Notes: generated by a model not told the origin, from the sequence alone. A stretch of DNA of 64,000 nt from Allotamlana fucoidanivorans (GCF_006265225.1 NZ_VDCS01000002.1:62001-126000); one strand, 5' to 3'. Numbered from the stretch's first letter, positions 1-9,187 are shown. Program-made: numbers and translations.

Positions 1-951
1 GCCTCTGGTTCAAAATTTCTTTTAGGAACAACAACCAATACCTTTGTAGTTACAGACGCTGCTGGGAACGAATCCTCATGCAGTTTTGATGTAATTGTGT
101 CATATCCTGAAGAAAACATGCCATATTCAGTTGATGGGCTATCTGCTGCCCCTGTGGGAAAAAAATGGATTAAGGTAGAAGAATTATCGGATGAATTTAA
201 TGGAGCTGAATTTGATGACACAAAATGGCACAGAGATCCTGCATCAGACCCCTTTGGTTGGTACGGACGACCTCCTGCTCTATTTGAATCTGACAATGTA
301 AGTGTTAACAATGGATATCTAAATATTACAGTTGAAAAGTTCGATTCTCCAAAAACTGTGAACAATAAATCATGGACTTATGGGGGTGCTATTTTACGTT
401 CAAAAAGCAAAGCGAAATATGGACAGTATTATGAGTGTAGAATGCAGGCTAATAAAACAGTCATGTCTTCAACATTTTGGATAGCATACCCTCAAAATTG
501 TACTACTGGGCCTATAAGAAAGCTTGAATTGGATATTCAAGAATGTGTAGGGCGTATTCATGAAGGTACACATAGTTGGGCTTCCAATTTTGCAAATATT
601 TATGCATCAAATACTTGGAGACATGATAGAGCATGTGACACTGAAGTTGATGGTGCAAAGCAATCCCCTGCTAAAACAATACTAAACGAGAAAAACAATT
701 CCAGATTTTTTGTCTATGGATGTTGGTGGAAATCTCCAAATGAAATGATATTCTATCTTGATGGAAAACAAACACATACCATAACAAACCCTCCTGCAGA
801 TTTTGATATTGAAGGATATATTACCATGGCTATTGAAACCTATGATTGGAACCCTATAGATAGTAATAATGATATTATTGCAACAGGTTCTATCGATGAT
901 AGAACGACCAAATATGATTGGGTAAGAACATGGAAATTGGAAGACCAATAG
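1..951 (+). CDS. HYR-GH16 secreted polysaccharide hydrolase, 3' part
   Basis: The reading frame is open from the first base, so the gene begins outside the window. Codons 1-33 encode the end of a HYR (Ig-like) domain, recognisable from a TDAAGNESSCSF segment just before the GTG at 97. The rest is a GH16 beta-jelly-roll domain. It carries the family catalytic signature ExDxxE as ELDIQE (positions 526-543): first Glu nucleophile, last Glu acid/base. The segments FGWYGRPPALF and the closing YDWVRTWKL are typical of marine bacterial agarase/porphyranase-like GH16 enzymes, so an endo-hydrolase of algal galactan is likely; the exact substrate cannot be read from sequence. The protein ends right after the GH16 domain, with no type IX sorting domain at the C-terminus, so it may be a lipoprotein or use another export signal encoded upstream. 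A strong terminator follows. Confidence 0.85.
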   Translation, partial: ASGSKFLLGTTTNTFVVTDAAGNESSCSFDVIVSYPEENMPYSVDGLSAAPVGKKWIKVEELSDEFNGAEFDDTKWHRDPASDPFGWYGRPPALFESDNVSVNNGYLNITVEKFDSPKTVNNKSWTYGGAILRSKSKAKYGQYYECRMQANKTVMSSTFWIAYPQNCTTGPIRKLELDIQECVGRIHEGTHSWASNFANIYASNTWRHDRACDTEVDGAKQSPAKTILNEKNNSRFFVYGCWWKSPNEMIFYLDGKQTHTITNPPADFDIEGYITMAIETYDWNPIDSNNDIIATGSIDDRTTKYDWVRTWKLEDQ

Positions 952-973
952 AACATGACCACAAACTTTTAAC

Positions 974-1008
974 AAAAAAGGCTTAACTATAGCAGTTAAG
1001 CCTTTTTT
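974..1008. terminator. Bidirectional intrinsic terminator
   Basis: A perfect 15-bp stem (974-988 with 994-1008) encloses a 5-nt loop. A-rich and T-rich flanks are part of the stem, so it can end transcription from the GH16 gene on the plus strand and from the cvfB gene on the minus strand. Confidence 0.85.
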
Positions 1009-1075
1009 ATTTATTAAATAATTACCTGAAATTATGCTCTATAATGCTTTGAAAACAAACATAATGCGCTAAACG

Positions 1076-1906
1076 CTACAGAAGATAAACACCATCTGAT
1101 TTTATATCTATCTTTTTTTGTTTATACAGATTTCCAATCGCTTTTTTAAAATTCTTTTTGCTCATTTGCAAAACCTCTTTAATGGCTTCTGGGTTCGATT
1201 TATCATTAAGAGCCATAAAACCGCTATTATCTTGAAGTTCTTGAAGTATACGCGCAGCATTGGGTTCAATATTTCTATACCCTACTTGCCCTAAAACAAT
1301 ATCTAATTTATTTCCAGGACGAATTTTTTTTACAATCCCTTTTAGTTTATCACCTACACTTAAATCCTGAAAAATATTGTCTTTATAAATTAAACCCGCA
1401 TGTTTTTTATTCACTATGACGTTCATGCCAATATCAGAAGGATGCGACACAATTAAGTCTACCTCATCAAATTGATTTACAGTTAGGTTTTTATTATTTA
1501 AAAATCTATTGGTTTTACTTGAGGCGACCAAACGGTCTGTTCTCTCATCTAAATAGCAATAAACAAGGTACCACCCACCTGGTTTCATTTTAAAAGCCTG
1601 CTCTTTAAAAGGGCAAAACAGTTCTTTTACTAATCCCCAGTCAAGAAATGCACCAAATTCAGTCACCTGATTACATCGCAACAAACCAAAGTCTCCACAT
1701 TCTATAAAAGGCATGTCTGTTGTAGCCACTGGTCTTTCTTCATTATCTAAATACACAAAGACCTTTATCTTATCCCAAATTTTAAATTGCTCTGGAACAT
1801 ATCTGTTAGGCAGAAGAACCTCGTTGTTGTCTTCATCAACTAAATATATGCCGTGATCTGTTTCACGGAAAATTTCCAATGTATTTATTTCTCCTAATTT
1901 TATCAT
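1076..1906 (-). CDS. cvfB: CvfB-like S1 RNA-binding protein
   Basis: The 276-residue protein matches the CvfB/YitL family in length and arrangement. It has successive S1-type OB folds over about residues 1-210 (for example GDFGLLRCNQVTEFGAFLDWG near 71-91) and a C-terminal winged helix (about 215-276) containing the MSKKNFKKAIGNLYKQ helix. CvfB of Staphylococcus and Streptococcus binds RNA and affects virulence gene expression; in Bacteroidota the role is unproven. It is a cytoplasmic single-gene unit with no partner in the neighbourhood. Start chosen at the ATG giving MIKLGEI. Confidence 0.85.
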   Translation of the reverse strand: MIKLGEINTLEIFRETDHGIYLVDEDNNEVLLPNRYVPEQFKIWDKIKVFVYLDNEERPVATTDMPFIECGDFGLLRCNQVTEFGAFLDWGLVKELFCPFKEQAFKMKPGGWYLVYCYLDERTDRLVASSKTNRFLNNKNLTVNQFDEVDLIVSHPSDIGMNVIVNKKHAGLIYKDNIFQDLSVGDKLKGIVKKIRPGNKLDIVLGQVGYRNIEPNAARILQELQDNSGFMALNDKSNPEAIKEVLQMSKKNFKKAIGNLYKQKKIDIKSDGVYLL

Positions 1907-1953
1907 GCGGCAAAGGTAATGATATTCAAGAAAGTTACATTTTATTTAAAACT

Positions 1954-1985
1954 AAAAAAGCGACACGTAAATGTGTCGCCTTTTA
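1954..1985 (-). terminator. Intrinsic terminator after DUF2853 gene
   Basis: The GCGACAC/GTGTCGC stem has a short loop and, read on the minus strand, ends in a run of U. It lies just past the stop codon of the minus-strand gene at 2001. Confidence 0.7.
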
Positions 1986-2000
1986 TAGTCTCAGTGTATA

Positions 2001-2339
2001 CTAATAAGCTGATTCTTTACCAAAATGCTTGGTTAGTAAATAATATACCACAGCTCTGTATTTATTTCTATTTGATTTTCCATATTGTTCCATGACAGCT
2101 GCAATACCCTCATCTAAATTATCTCCTTCACTTAAACCTAGCTTTTTAATAAGGAAATTATTTTTTACCGTTTCAAGTTCTGATTCATCTGATCCTGATA
2201 CGGTAGAAGCATCTGCATTATATATTGATGGTCCGCAACCCACAGTCACTTTGGTTAATAAATCCATATCGGCATCAATACCACATTTGTCTTTTAAATC
2301 TGCCGCGTATTTAACAATAAGTTCGTCTCTTTTACTCAT
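2001..2339 (-). CDS. DUF2853 family protein
   Basis: A 112-residue soluble protein with no signal peptide or membrane segment. It is recognised as DUF2853 from its N-terminal MSKRDELIVKYAADLKDKCG, a central VGPSIYNADA-like segment (seen here as CGPSIYNADAS) and a C-terminal KYRAVVYYLLTKHFGK. The family is small, alpha-helical and has no established function. It lies 94 bp downstream of menD in the same direction, so it may be read from the men transcript or its own promoter. Confidence 0.8.
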   Translation of the reverse strand: MSKRDELIVKYAADLKDKCGIDADMDLLTKVTVGCGPSIYNADASTVSGSDESELETVKNNFLIKKLGLSEGDNLDEGIAAVMEQYGKSNRNKYRAVVYYLLTKHFGKESAY

Positions 2340-2433
2340 AATACATTTTTGTTTTAAAATTAGTGAATGATTAATAACTGTTTTAAAGATACTAATTTTA
2401 AGAAACAGCTAGGACCAAAAAGTCACAATTTTA

Positions 2434-4194
2434 TTACCTAATAAATTCAAAATACTCTAAAAGAATTTTATCATTTAACGTTCTAGGTGTGAATACTTCT
2501 AATACTTTAGGCGAATTACTTGATGTATAAAATAAGTTGAGGGCCTTAGCGAGGTCAGTTTCATTTGACACACTTTCATAGTTTAACCCATACATGTTAC
2601 AAATATGTTCGGCTGTTAAAGAATGACTCGTTTCAAAATATGTGTCGAAATTTTCAGTGTTTTTTTGCCCTGGTAAGATTCTAAAAATACCGCCCCCTTG
2701 ATTATTCACTACAATAACGCGGAAATGTGATGGAATATAATTATTCCAAAAGGCATTGCTGTCATAAAAAAAGCTTAAATCACCAGTAATAAACAAAACA
2801 GGTTTTTCACTAGCCACGGCGCACCCAATAGCCGTTGATGTACTCCCATCGATGCCACTAGTACCTCTATTACAATACACTTCAATGTCCTTTTTCACCT
2901 TAAATAATTGCATATAACGGATAGCCGAACTATTACCTGACTGCAAAATATAATGTTCTGGAACCGATTTTAAAATCTCACTAAACACTTTAAAATCTGA
3001 AAAAGGAATATTGTTAACATAAGCTTTGTGCCGTTTCAATCGGTACTGCTTTAGTGCCAGCCAGGTTTCTTTGTACCTGCTTTTTACATAGTGAGTTATT
3101 CTTGGTAAAAACGTTTCAAAGAATATATTTGGAGCTATCTCAAAATGATTATTTAAACAAAAGAAGGTATCATTTGCTGCTTTCTCATCAATATGCCAAT
3201 GATGTTTGGGTTTATGTTTTCGTAGTAATTGCTTTATTTTTTTTGATACTATTAATCCACCAAACGTAACCAAAATATCTGGAGACAGCGCTTTTTGTTC
3301 TTCGTCTGTTAATGGTGCTATAAGCTGGTCTATACTCGGAAAAAAGTTTGAATGATGTAAATTTGATGTGGTTTCAGTTAACACAATCACACTATCATCT
3401 TCGGCAAGTTCATCTAACCATTTTTTTTCAAATTCAGAAGGCCCAAGAACACCAACCAATATCATTTTCTTTGATGCCGAATTCCAATCTTCTAAAGCAG
3501 ATTGCAAAACATAATCTTCTATTTTTGATGGTTTAACCGTTGAATCAATATTTCTAGGCGATACGCTAATTTTATCAACAAGTTCATACAGCGGTTCATC
3601 AAAAGGAATATTAATATGCACAGGGCCCTTCTTAGAAATTGCGGTATTTATGGCTGTATTAATACCTTCCTCATTATAGGTTTGAATATCTTTCTGTAAA
3701 CCCAAAAATCGTTCAAATTTATCTTCTAAATTCTTGAAAATTGGTAGCTCTTCATGACCCGGAATATTCATTTCATCTTTTAAATCGAGCTTTAAATTAG
3801 CAGAGAATAAAATATGATTTTCAAAAACATAGCGCTGATTAATGGTTTGACCATCGCCAATACCTATTAAATGTTTAGGTCTGTCTGCCGATAGAACAAT
3901 TAATGGTATATCACTGTAAAAAGCCTCCGCTACGGCTGGATAATAATTCAACAAAGCACTACCAGATGTACAAACCACAGCCACAGGTTTTTTTAATTTC
4001 TGAGCAATTCCTAAGGCAAAAAACGCCGCACAGCGCTCATCTACAATGCTATAGCAATTAAAATATGCATCATTTGAAAAGCCTATGGTTAACGGTGCAT
4101 TTCTACTGCCTGGAGAAATAACAATGTGTTTTAATTCTTTGGTTTTACAAAGCTGAATAACGGTTTGAGCGAGTGGAATTTTTGGGTATTTCAT
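2434..4194 (-). CDS. menD: MenD, SEPHCHC synthase
   Basis: A thiamine-diphosphate enzyme of 586 residues that condenses isochorismate with 2-oxoglutarate to SEPHCHC, the first committed step of menaquinone synthesis. Seen in the sequence: SPGSRNAPL (27-35), the activating Glu53 in VDERCAAFF, and the ThDP/Mg site near the C-terminus, GDLSFFYDSNAFWNN followed by NNQGGGIF. Length and order of N-terminal, central and C-terminal domains fit full-length MenD. It lies 40 bp after menF, with a thioesterase gene just before that, so the three form a menaquinone operon read leftward. Confidence 0.95.
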   Translation of the reverse strand: MKYPKIPLAQTVIQLCKTKELKHIVISPGSRNAPLTIGFSNDAYFNCYSIVDERCAAFFALGIAQKLKKPVAVVCTSGSALLNYYPAVAEAFYSDIPLIVLSADRPKHLIGIGDGQTINQRYVFENHILFSANLKLDLKDEMNIPGHEELPIFKNLEDKFERFLGLQKDIQTYNEEGINTAINTAISKKGPVHINIPFDEPLYELVDKISVSPRNIDSTVKPSKIEDYVLQSALEDWNSASKKMILVGVLGPSEFEKKWLDELAEDDSVIVLTETTSNLHHSNFFPSIDQLIAPLTDEEQKALSPDILVTFGGLIVSKKIKQLLRKHKPKHHWHIDEKAANDTFFCLNNHFEIAPNIFFETFLPRITHYVKSRYKETWLALKQYRLKRHKAYVNNIPFSDFKVFSEILKSVPEHYILQSGNSSAIRYMQLFKVKKDIEVYCNRGTSGIDGSTSTAIGCAVASEKPVLFITGDLSFFYDSNAFWNNYIPSHFRVIVVNNQGGGIFRILPGQKNTENFDTYFETSHSLTAEHICNMYGLNYESVSNETDLAKALNLFYTSSNSPKVLEVFTPRTLNDKILLEYFEFIR

Positions 4195-4234
4195 GAAACT
4201 ATAATCAATTCCCCAAAAGTAATAAATAGGCTAA

Positions 4235-5350
4235 TTATAGCGCCTTTTTTATAACTAAAGATTTAGCTACCGTTTCCTGCCATTCTTTTTCAGCATTCGA
4301 GTTTTCAGTAATTCCTCCACCTACATAAATAGTTGCTTGATTTTCTTGGATTTGCATACAACGTAAATTTACATAAAGCTGGGTGCTTTTTTTAGTCATG
4401 GCATAAGCTCTATTTTCTATATTTCGAACCCTACCTTTAGGCGCCAAAATAATATGTGCATTAAGCTCTCCTAAAAAGCCAGTATAAAACTCACGTTTAT
4501 AATGTTCATTCTGCAAAATAAATGTCTTAGCAACTTCCTTAGGAACGCCACAAACAGCTGGTGTAGGATGAATAGTATTAATAATAGATTGTAAGGGGAT
4601 ATTATCTTTTAACCTTGCAGACACCATAGTTTTTAAATGTACCAAATGACCTGCTTTAACCGTTTCAACATCAGATAACTTGATACTGTCCGTGACCGAT
4701 TTTAAATTATCAACAATATAATCAGTGACGTATTGTTGTTCCTTTTTTTCTTTGTTCTGCCATTCTACCTCTAATGTCCCCTGATATTCTTGCGTGCCAG
4801 CCAACGCCATCATAGAAAAGTTTTTACCTTCAATCTTAAGTAAAGTTTCTGGCGTGGCACCAAGCCATAGGCCAACTTTAGGGTGAAACCAACAATACAC
4901 AAAAGCAGCGTTATAAGTCTTCAAAAGTTTTTTAAAGGTGGTTATAAGATTGAATTCATCCAGATGTTTTGTTTCTTTTCTTGAAAGCACAACCTTTTTT
5001 AAACTGGTTGATTTAATGGCTTTTATACCTTGATTAACCAAGTGTATGTGTTGTTTTCTTTCAAATTGATTTTCATACATATGATGTTCATCAAAGGCAA
5101 TATGCTCATTAAACTCTAAGTCTACTTCTTCAAAATCAGAACAACTTGAGGGTATTAAAACGGTTTGTTCCTGAGCATTAAAAGGGGAAAAAACAAAACC
5201 AGATTCAGAAAAATCACTTGTGCAATGTAAGTCTGACGTATTTTGAAACCTACCAAAAACTTTAGTTTGTTTTGGCTTTCTATACATTACAAATGGTAAT
5301 TGATTGCCGAAATGATTTTCAACCTTTTGAAAAAACTTTCCTAAATTCAT
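4235..5350 (-). CDS. menF: Isochorismate synthase (MenF/EntC type)
   Basis: The 371-residue protein is of the chorismate-binding superfamily. It converts chorismate to isochorismate, supplying MenD encoded next door. Diagnostic motifs are GATPETLL, the EQQYVTDYIVDNL helix, HPTPAVCGVPK and a C-terminal IYVGGGITENSNAEKEW. The N-terminal third is divergent, as usual in Bacteroidota. Its ATG lies 2 bp after the stop of the thioesterase gene, indicating tight transcriptional coupling. Siderophore salicylate or enterobactin use is unlikely, since no such genes are nearby. Confidence 0.93.
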   Translation of the reverse strand: MNLGKFFQKVENHFGNQLPFVMYRKPKQTKVFGRFQNTSDLHCTSDFSESGFVFSPFNAQEQTVLIPSSCSDFEEVDLEFNEHIAFDEHHMYENQFERKQHIHLVNQGIKAIKSTSLKKVVLSRKETKHLDEFNLITTFKKLLKTYNAAFVYCWFHPKVGLWLGATPETLLKIEGKNFSMMALAGTQEYQGTLEVEWQNKEKKEQQYVTDYIVDNLKSVTDSIKLSDVETVKAGHLVHLKTMVSARLKDNIPLQSIINTIHPTPAVCGVPKEVAKTFILQNEHYKREFYTGFLGELNAHIILAPKGRVRNIENRAYAMTKKSTQLYVNLRCMQIQENQATIYVGGGITENSNAEKEWQETVAKSLVIKKAL

Positions 5351-5352
5351 TA

Positions 5353-5775
5353 TTACTTTTTAGGTAAAGAGATTGTAGTGAGTTTACACAAAGAAATTAA
5401 ATTATCATCATCATCTGTAACTCTTATATTCAAAAGCTGGGTGGTTCTGCCTTTGTGTAAAAAATTCGCTTTTGCAAAAACATAACCGTCCTTTACACTT
5501 TTTAAATGATTTCCAGACATTTCAATACCACGAACAAAAAACTTTTCGACATCTATAAAAATATGTGAAGCAAAACTACCTACACTTTCAGCTAGGGCAA
5601 AAGTAGCTCCTCCATGTAACACACCATCTACTTGATGATTTTTGGAGCTAACAGGCATTCTGGCTACTAAAAAATCATCACCAAAATCAATTATTTCAAT
5701 TTCAAGCGTTTCCATTAATGTATTCTTACAAAGCGTATTGCATTGTTCTAAAACATCTTTTTTAGATAATTTCAT
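5353..5775 (-). CDS. Hotdog-fold thioesterase, probable DHNA-CoA hydrolase
   Basis: A PaaI-type hotdog protein of about 140 residues. The family signature is present in HQVDGVLHGGATFALAESVGSFAS, with HGG and the following Glu in the catalytic helix. Its position as first gene of a menF-menD operon suggests it hydrolyses 1,4-dihydroxy-2-naphthoyl-CoA (the MenI role), but PaaI-like enzymes have broad substrates and this is inference. I start it at the ATG at 5775 (MKLSKKDVLEQ). A longer frame reaches 5847, but the extra segment overlaps a TACTTTAG promoter-like box and does not look like protein of this family. Confidence 0.8.
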   Translation of the reverse strand: MKLSKKDVLEQCNTLCKNTLMETLEIEIIDFGDDFLVARMPVSSKNHQVDGVLHGGATFALAESVGSFASHIFIDVEKFFVRGIEMSGNHLKSVKDGYVFAKANFLHKGRTTQLLNIRVTDDDDNLISLCKLTTISLPKK

Positions 5776-5893
5776 ATAGAATTCGTCTTTTAATTGAGCT
5801 GCTAAAGTACAAAAAGCATAAATAATTATTTTAAGTTTCGCTTTCAATTAAGGATTTTTATATTGCCGCACTTTAATGCAATAATTTGTGGAG

Positions 5894-6469
5894 ATGACCT
5901 ATTTAGAAAATCAACGCGTAAAATTAATAACACTTAATTTATCAAATTACCTACAGGTTTCTAAGATTGCTATGCAAAAGGATTTGGTTCAATTTTCTCC
6001 AAGTAAAATAGATAGTCCTGAAGATTTCAAGAGCTATGTTGAACAAGCAATAGCTGATGGTTCAAATAACACTGCTATTCCTTTTTTGATTTATGACAAA
6101 CAAGCTAATGCCTATGCGGGAAGTACGCGCTTTGGAAATATGCATTGGAAAAATAAAGTTTTACATATTGGGTGGACATGGATAGGCAAACAGTTTCAAG
6201 GCACAGGATTAAATATTCATGTGAAGTTTTTGATGCTTGAGCATGCATTTGAAACACTAAATTTTGATAAGGTAGAATTTAGAGTGGATGAACGTAATAG
6301 TCGATCAAGAAAAGCGGTAGAAAAACTAGGAGCTACTTTAGAAGGCATTTTAAGAAAAGACACTCTGATGCCTGACAGTTTTAGAAGAAATACCTGTTGC
6401 TATGGTATATTAAAGGAAGAATGGCTCGTGGCTAAAACACATATTTTAAAACATCTTCACTCTAAATAA
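5894..6469 (+). CDS. GNAT family N-acetyltransferase (RimJ/RimL type)
   Basis: A GNAT acetyltransferase of about 190 residues. The acetyl-CoA pyrophosphate loop is visible as GKQFQGTGLN, preceded by the beta-strand VLHIGWTWI and followed by a helix ending in DERNSRSRKAVEKLGATLEGILRK, the typical RimJ/RimL C-terminal half. The substrate cannot be told from sequence; relatives acetylate ribosomal protein N-termini, amino acids or small amines. A GTG two codons earlier (5888) is an alternative start. It is divergent from the men operon and ends at a strong terminator. Confidence 0.85.
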   Translation: MTYLENQRVKLITLNLSNYLQVSKIAMQKDLVQFSPSKIDSPEDFKSYVEQAIADGSNNTAIPFLIYDKQANAYAGSTRFGNMHWKNKVLHIGWTWIGKQFQGTGLNIHVKFLMLEHAFETLNFDKVEFRVDERNSRSRKAVEKLGATLEGILRKDTLMPDSFRRNTCCYGILKEEWLVAKTHILKHLHSK

Positions 6470-6470
6470 G

Positions 6471-6516
6471 ACTACCACAATTCAAAACCATACGTGGCTT
6501 GAATTGTGGTAGTTTT
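6471..6516. terminator. Bidirectional terminator between convergent genes
   Basis: A perfect 15-bp stem ACTACCACAATTCAA (6471-6485) pairs with 6499-6513. A small CCA-TACG-TGG hairpin sits inside the loop and TTTT follows. It separates the GNAT gene from the convergent lipoprotein gene. Confidence 0.85.
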
Positions 6517-6542
6517 AAATTATAGAAAACAAAGATTTGAGG

Positions 6543-7229
6543 TTATTTTTTATCGCCATCTTTTTTAAACTGTCCTAAAACTTTTTTTGCATAAGGCCCA
6601 GCAACTTGTGAAGCAGAATCTGGGTCTGTAATACTTGACGCCACAACTGCTACTAACTGACGATTATCTGTTCTATCTAAATCATAAATCACCGTTTCTA
6701 ATTTATAAATATCAGACTCATACGTTCGTTGCGAACTAGGAATATAACTACCACCAAAACCATAAGGCGAATAGAATGCCCCATAATAGCGACCAAAACC
6801 GCCATAATAACCATAATACATAGGATAATAGCCCCCAGTTACGTAACCTCCTGACTCTTGAGTAACCATTTCTGTTTTTACATCTTTCACCACAGTTAAA
6901 ACAATGGTTTCAAAACCATCCTTTTTAAACCTACTTACCTGACCATCAATCTGCTCGTCAGTTAGTTTTTCATTAAGTTTAATATCAGGATATTGGTTAT
7001 AACTAGCTACGGCATTGATCCCCTCAGTCTTTAACTTACTTACTATTTCTTGCTCAAATAATTGTCTAGATGCTAAATCATCCATTCTTGCCATCACCAG
7101 CATTTTATCCCCTTTGATATCTCTCACGTCCGGTGCACTCCAACTATCTGTAACACTAATTGATGGTCCACAATTATGAAGAGCTAACGTTAGAATAAAT
7201 AATGTAAAAATTTGCAACTTTCTTTTCAT
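6543..7229 (-). CDS. DUF4136-like lipoprotein
   Basis: A 228-residue predicted lipoprotein. The hydrophobic N-terminus MKRKLQIFTLFILTLALHNC ends at a lipobox with Cys20. The mature part resembles DUF4136-type envelope proteins: a SVTDSWSAPDVR opening, a central sheet region and a C-terminal YDLDRTDNRQLVAVVASSI strand. Residues 127-166 form an unusual Gly/Tyr-rich stretch (repeated GGY, YYGYYGG, YYGAFYSPYG), probably a disordered or surface loop. Function is unknown. It is monocistronic; a 440-bp non-coding stretch lies upstream. Confidence 0.75.
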   Translation of the reverse strand: MKRKLQIFTLFILTLALHNCGPSISVTDSWSAPDVRDIKGDKMLVMARMDDLASRQLFEQEIVSKLKTEGINAVASYNQYPDIKLNEKLTDEQIDGQVSRFKKDGFETIVLTVVKDVKTEMVTQESGGYVTGGYYPMYYGYYGGFGRYYGAFYSPYGFGGSYIPSSQRTYESDIYKLETVIYDLDRTDNRQLVAVVASSITDPDSASQVAGPYAKKVLGQFKKDGDKK

Positions 7230-7601
7230 GATAATGTAATTTTAAATTTTTCTGTTAATAATATATTTATAAGATTAATATTTCACCAAATTATTGATTT
7301 CTCAATGTGGTTCACTAATAATAGGGCAAACCTTTTACTAAACCCCTAATTTAAATTAAAAATATTAAAGACCTATCGTTTTTATTTCAAATGATGAATG
7401 TTTCACTATTAGAATTACATATATTTTGTATGCTATGGTAGAGTTATGAAATAATGTAGACATTAACTGTACTTTGTATTCTAAGAAGTTTATAATATCA
7501 GCTGTAAATATGTTAGAAGCGAACGCTTAATGAAACAAAAAAAGAACCAACTCAATTAGAGTTTCAACGCAGGACGACCATCACACTAACCACCTAAAAT
7601 A
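7230..7601. other. Non-coding stretch between lipoprotein and FAS1 genes
   Basis: About 370 bp of AT-rich sequence with no credible reading frame on either strand. It must hold the promoter of the minus-strand lipoprotein gene at 7229. Boxes resembling TAnnTTTG are present but none is clear. The last 60 bp (7541-7600) are less AT-rich and code for nothing I recognise. Confidence 0.5.
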
Positions 7602-7634
7602 AAAAAGGCATTGCATTATTATGCAATACCTTTT
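7602..7634 (-). terminator. Intrinsic terminator after FAS1 gene
   Basis: An inverted repeat AAAAGGCATTGCAT / ATGCAATACCTTTT with a 4-5 nt loop and one mismatch. On the minus strand it ends in a U-run and lies about 40 bp past the stop of the gene at 7672. Confidence 0.75.
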
Positions 7635-7671
7635 AAAACTAACTAAACCAAACTAATACTAGTATTAAAAT

Positions 7672-9072
7672 TTACGGCATTAAAACAGCATCAACTACAT
7701 GAATAACCCCATTTGTTGCTTGAACGTTTAATAATTCTGGAATTAGCATAGCATTACCATCAATCGTTAAACTACTTAAGTCAAGATCAAAATTGCCATT
7801 TAAAGTGGTTACAGATCCACTTGATAAATCACTAGAGTACACACGACCTTCAACCACGTGATAAAGTAGTATGTTTGTTAAAACTGTTGTATCAAGACCT
7901 TGAATGACTCCTTTAGCTTCTTCTAAATCTGATAAATTCAAGAAGTTGAGAAATGCCTGATTTGTTGGAGCAAATACGGTAAAAGGCCCTCCATTTGATA
8001 AGGTATCTCCTAAACCTGCAGCATTTGCCGCAGTAAGCAATAATGAAAATTCAGGATCAAAACTTGCAGCAGTTTCAACCAAATTCATTGTAGGCGGCAT
8101 TAAAACCTTATCAATAGCATGGATAACACCATTAGTAGCTTGAACATTAGATATTTTTACTTTTGAATCATTAATATAAACCATGGGAGCCATATCTAAA
8201 TTCACATATACTGCAGCTCCGTTTAACGTAGGAACAAAACCGTTCATTAACTGATTACTAAACACATACCCATCAACCACATGATACAGAAGAATTTGAG
8301 TTAATACATCCATTGGAATATCGTCTAGACTATTATAAGGTGTTGCCTCCAATAAATCCATAAATGCCTTGTTTGTAGGAGCAAAAACAGTAAAGGGGCC
8401 ACCGTCTGTTAATATACCTCCAAGATTTGCTTTAACAACAGCATCAAATAAAATAGAAAAATCATCACTAGACCCCGCAATACCTGCTATGGTTAAATTT
8501 GGTGGAAACAAAACACTATCTATAACATGAACTACACCATTTCTCGCTTTTATGTCTGCCATAGTTACCTTTGCATTGTTTATAAGTACACCATTATCAA
8601 TATTTACAATGACATTAGCTCCATTTACGGTTGTAACGGGTCCATTTTCTAATTGATTACTGTAAACTGTCATACCAACGGCATGGTAAAGCAATATATC
8701 TGCCAAATTTTCTACTTCCGTTACATTTTCGGTTGTTATGCCTAAGGCTGCAAAAGCCATATCTGTTGGAGCAAAAACTGTTAGTCTATTTCTAGAAACG
8801 GTACTTGCCAACTTCGTTCTAGCAAGGGCTTTGCTAAGAACGTCAAAAGTGGGGGTATAATCGCCTTCCTTATTGTTTAACATTTTAGCCGTGCTTGATT
8901 GCCCTTTATTAAAACTTTCAAGTACTTCCACTATACTTGGTAAATCAGAATTGAGATCAGCAGTTTCAGCCTCTTGGTCACTACATGAAAAACCAAGAAA
9001 ACTAATTAACAAAGCAGAGAGAAAATACAAATAGATTTTAGGGAGTCGATTTACTGTTAATGCTGTTTTCAT
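7672..9072 (-). CDS. Lipoprotein with three fasciclin (FAS1) domains
   Basis: A 466-residue surface lipoprotein. The start at 9072 gives MKTALTVNRLPKIYLYFLSALLISFLGFSC, a signal peptide with lipobox Cys; a longer frame to 9147 adds an implausible Lys/Asn-rich leader. Three FAS1 repeats follow, each with the H1 motif TVFAPT(D/N)xAF and the H2 motif NGVxHxIDxVLxPP, spaced about 130-140 residues apart. Repeats 2 and 3 are closest to each other (both have GGPFTVFAPTN and VQATNGVIH), suggesting internal duplication. FAS1 proteins act in cell adhesion and matrix contacts. The gene is transcribed alone, with its own terminator. Confidence 0.9.
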   Translation of the reverse strand: MKTALTVNRLPKIYLYFLSALLISFLGFSCSDQEAETADLNSDLPSIVEVLESFNKGQSSTAKMLNNKEGDYTPTFDVLSKALARTKLASTVSRNRLTVFAPTDMAFAALGITTENVTEVENLADILLYHAVGMTVYSNQLENGPVTTVNGANVIVNIDNGVLINNAKVTMADIKARNGVVHVIDSVLFPPNLTIAGIAGSSDDFSILFDAVVKANLGGILTDGGPFTVFAPTNKAFMDLLEATPYNSLDDIPMDVLTQILLYHVVDGYVFSNQLMNGFVPTLNGAAVYVNLDMAPMVYINDSKVKISNVQATNGVIHAIDKVLMPPTMNLVETAASFDPEFSLLLTAANAAGLGDTLSNGGPFTVFAPTNQAFLNFLNLSDLEEAKGVIQGLDTTVLTNILLYHVVEGRVYSSDLSSGSVTTLNGNFDLDLSSLTIDGNAMLIPELLNVQATNGVIHVVDAVLMP

Positions 9073-9160
9073 AATTTTGTTTAATATTTTATCATTTTTA
9101 TCAAACATAATAATTTTGTTTAATTTATTTTTAAAAATAATAAACATTTTAGATAAAGTG

Positions 9161-9187
9161 ACAAAAAAAGACGCTTAAATACGTCTT
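9161..9187 (-). terminator. Intrinsic terminator after nitronate monooxygenase gene
   Basis: Stem AAGACG/CGTCTT with an 8-nt loop, followed on the minus strand by a run of seven U. It lies 26 bp past the stop codon at 9213. Confidence 0.75.

Noticed and set aside
5776-5847. N-terminal extension of the hotdog thioesterase
   Set aside because: The extra 24 codons contain a promoter-like box and do not resemble the family; the start at 5775 is preferred.
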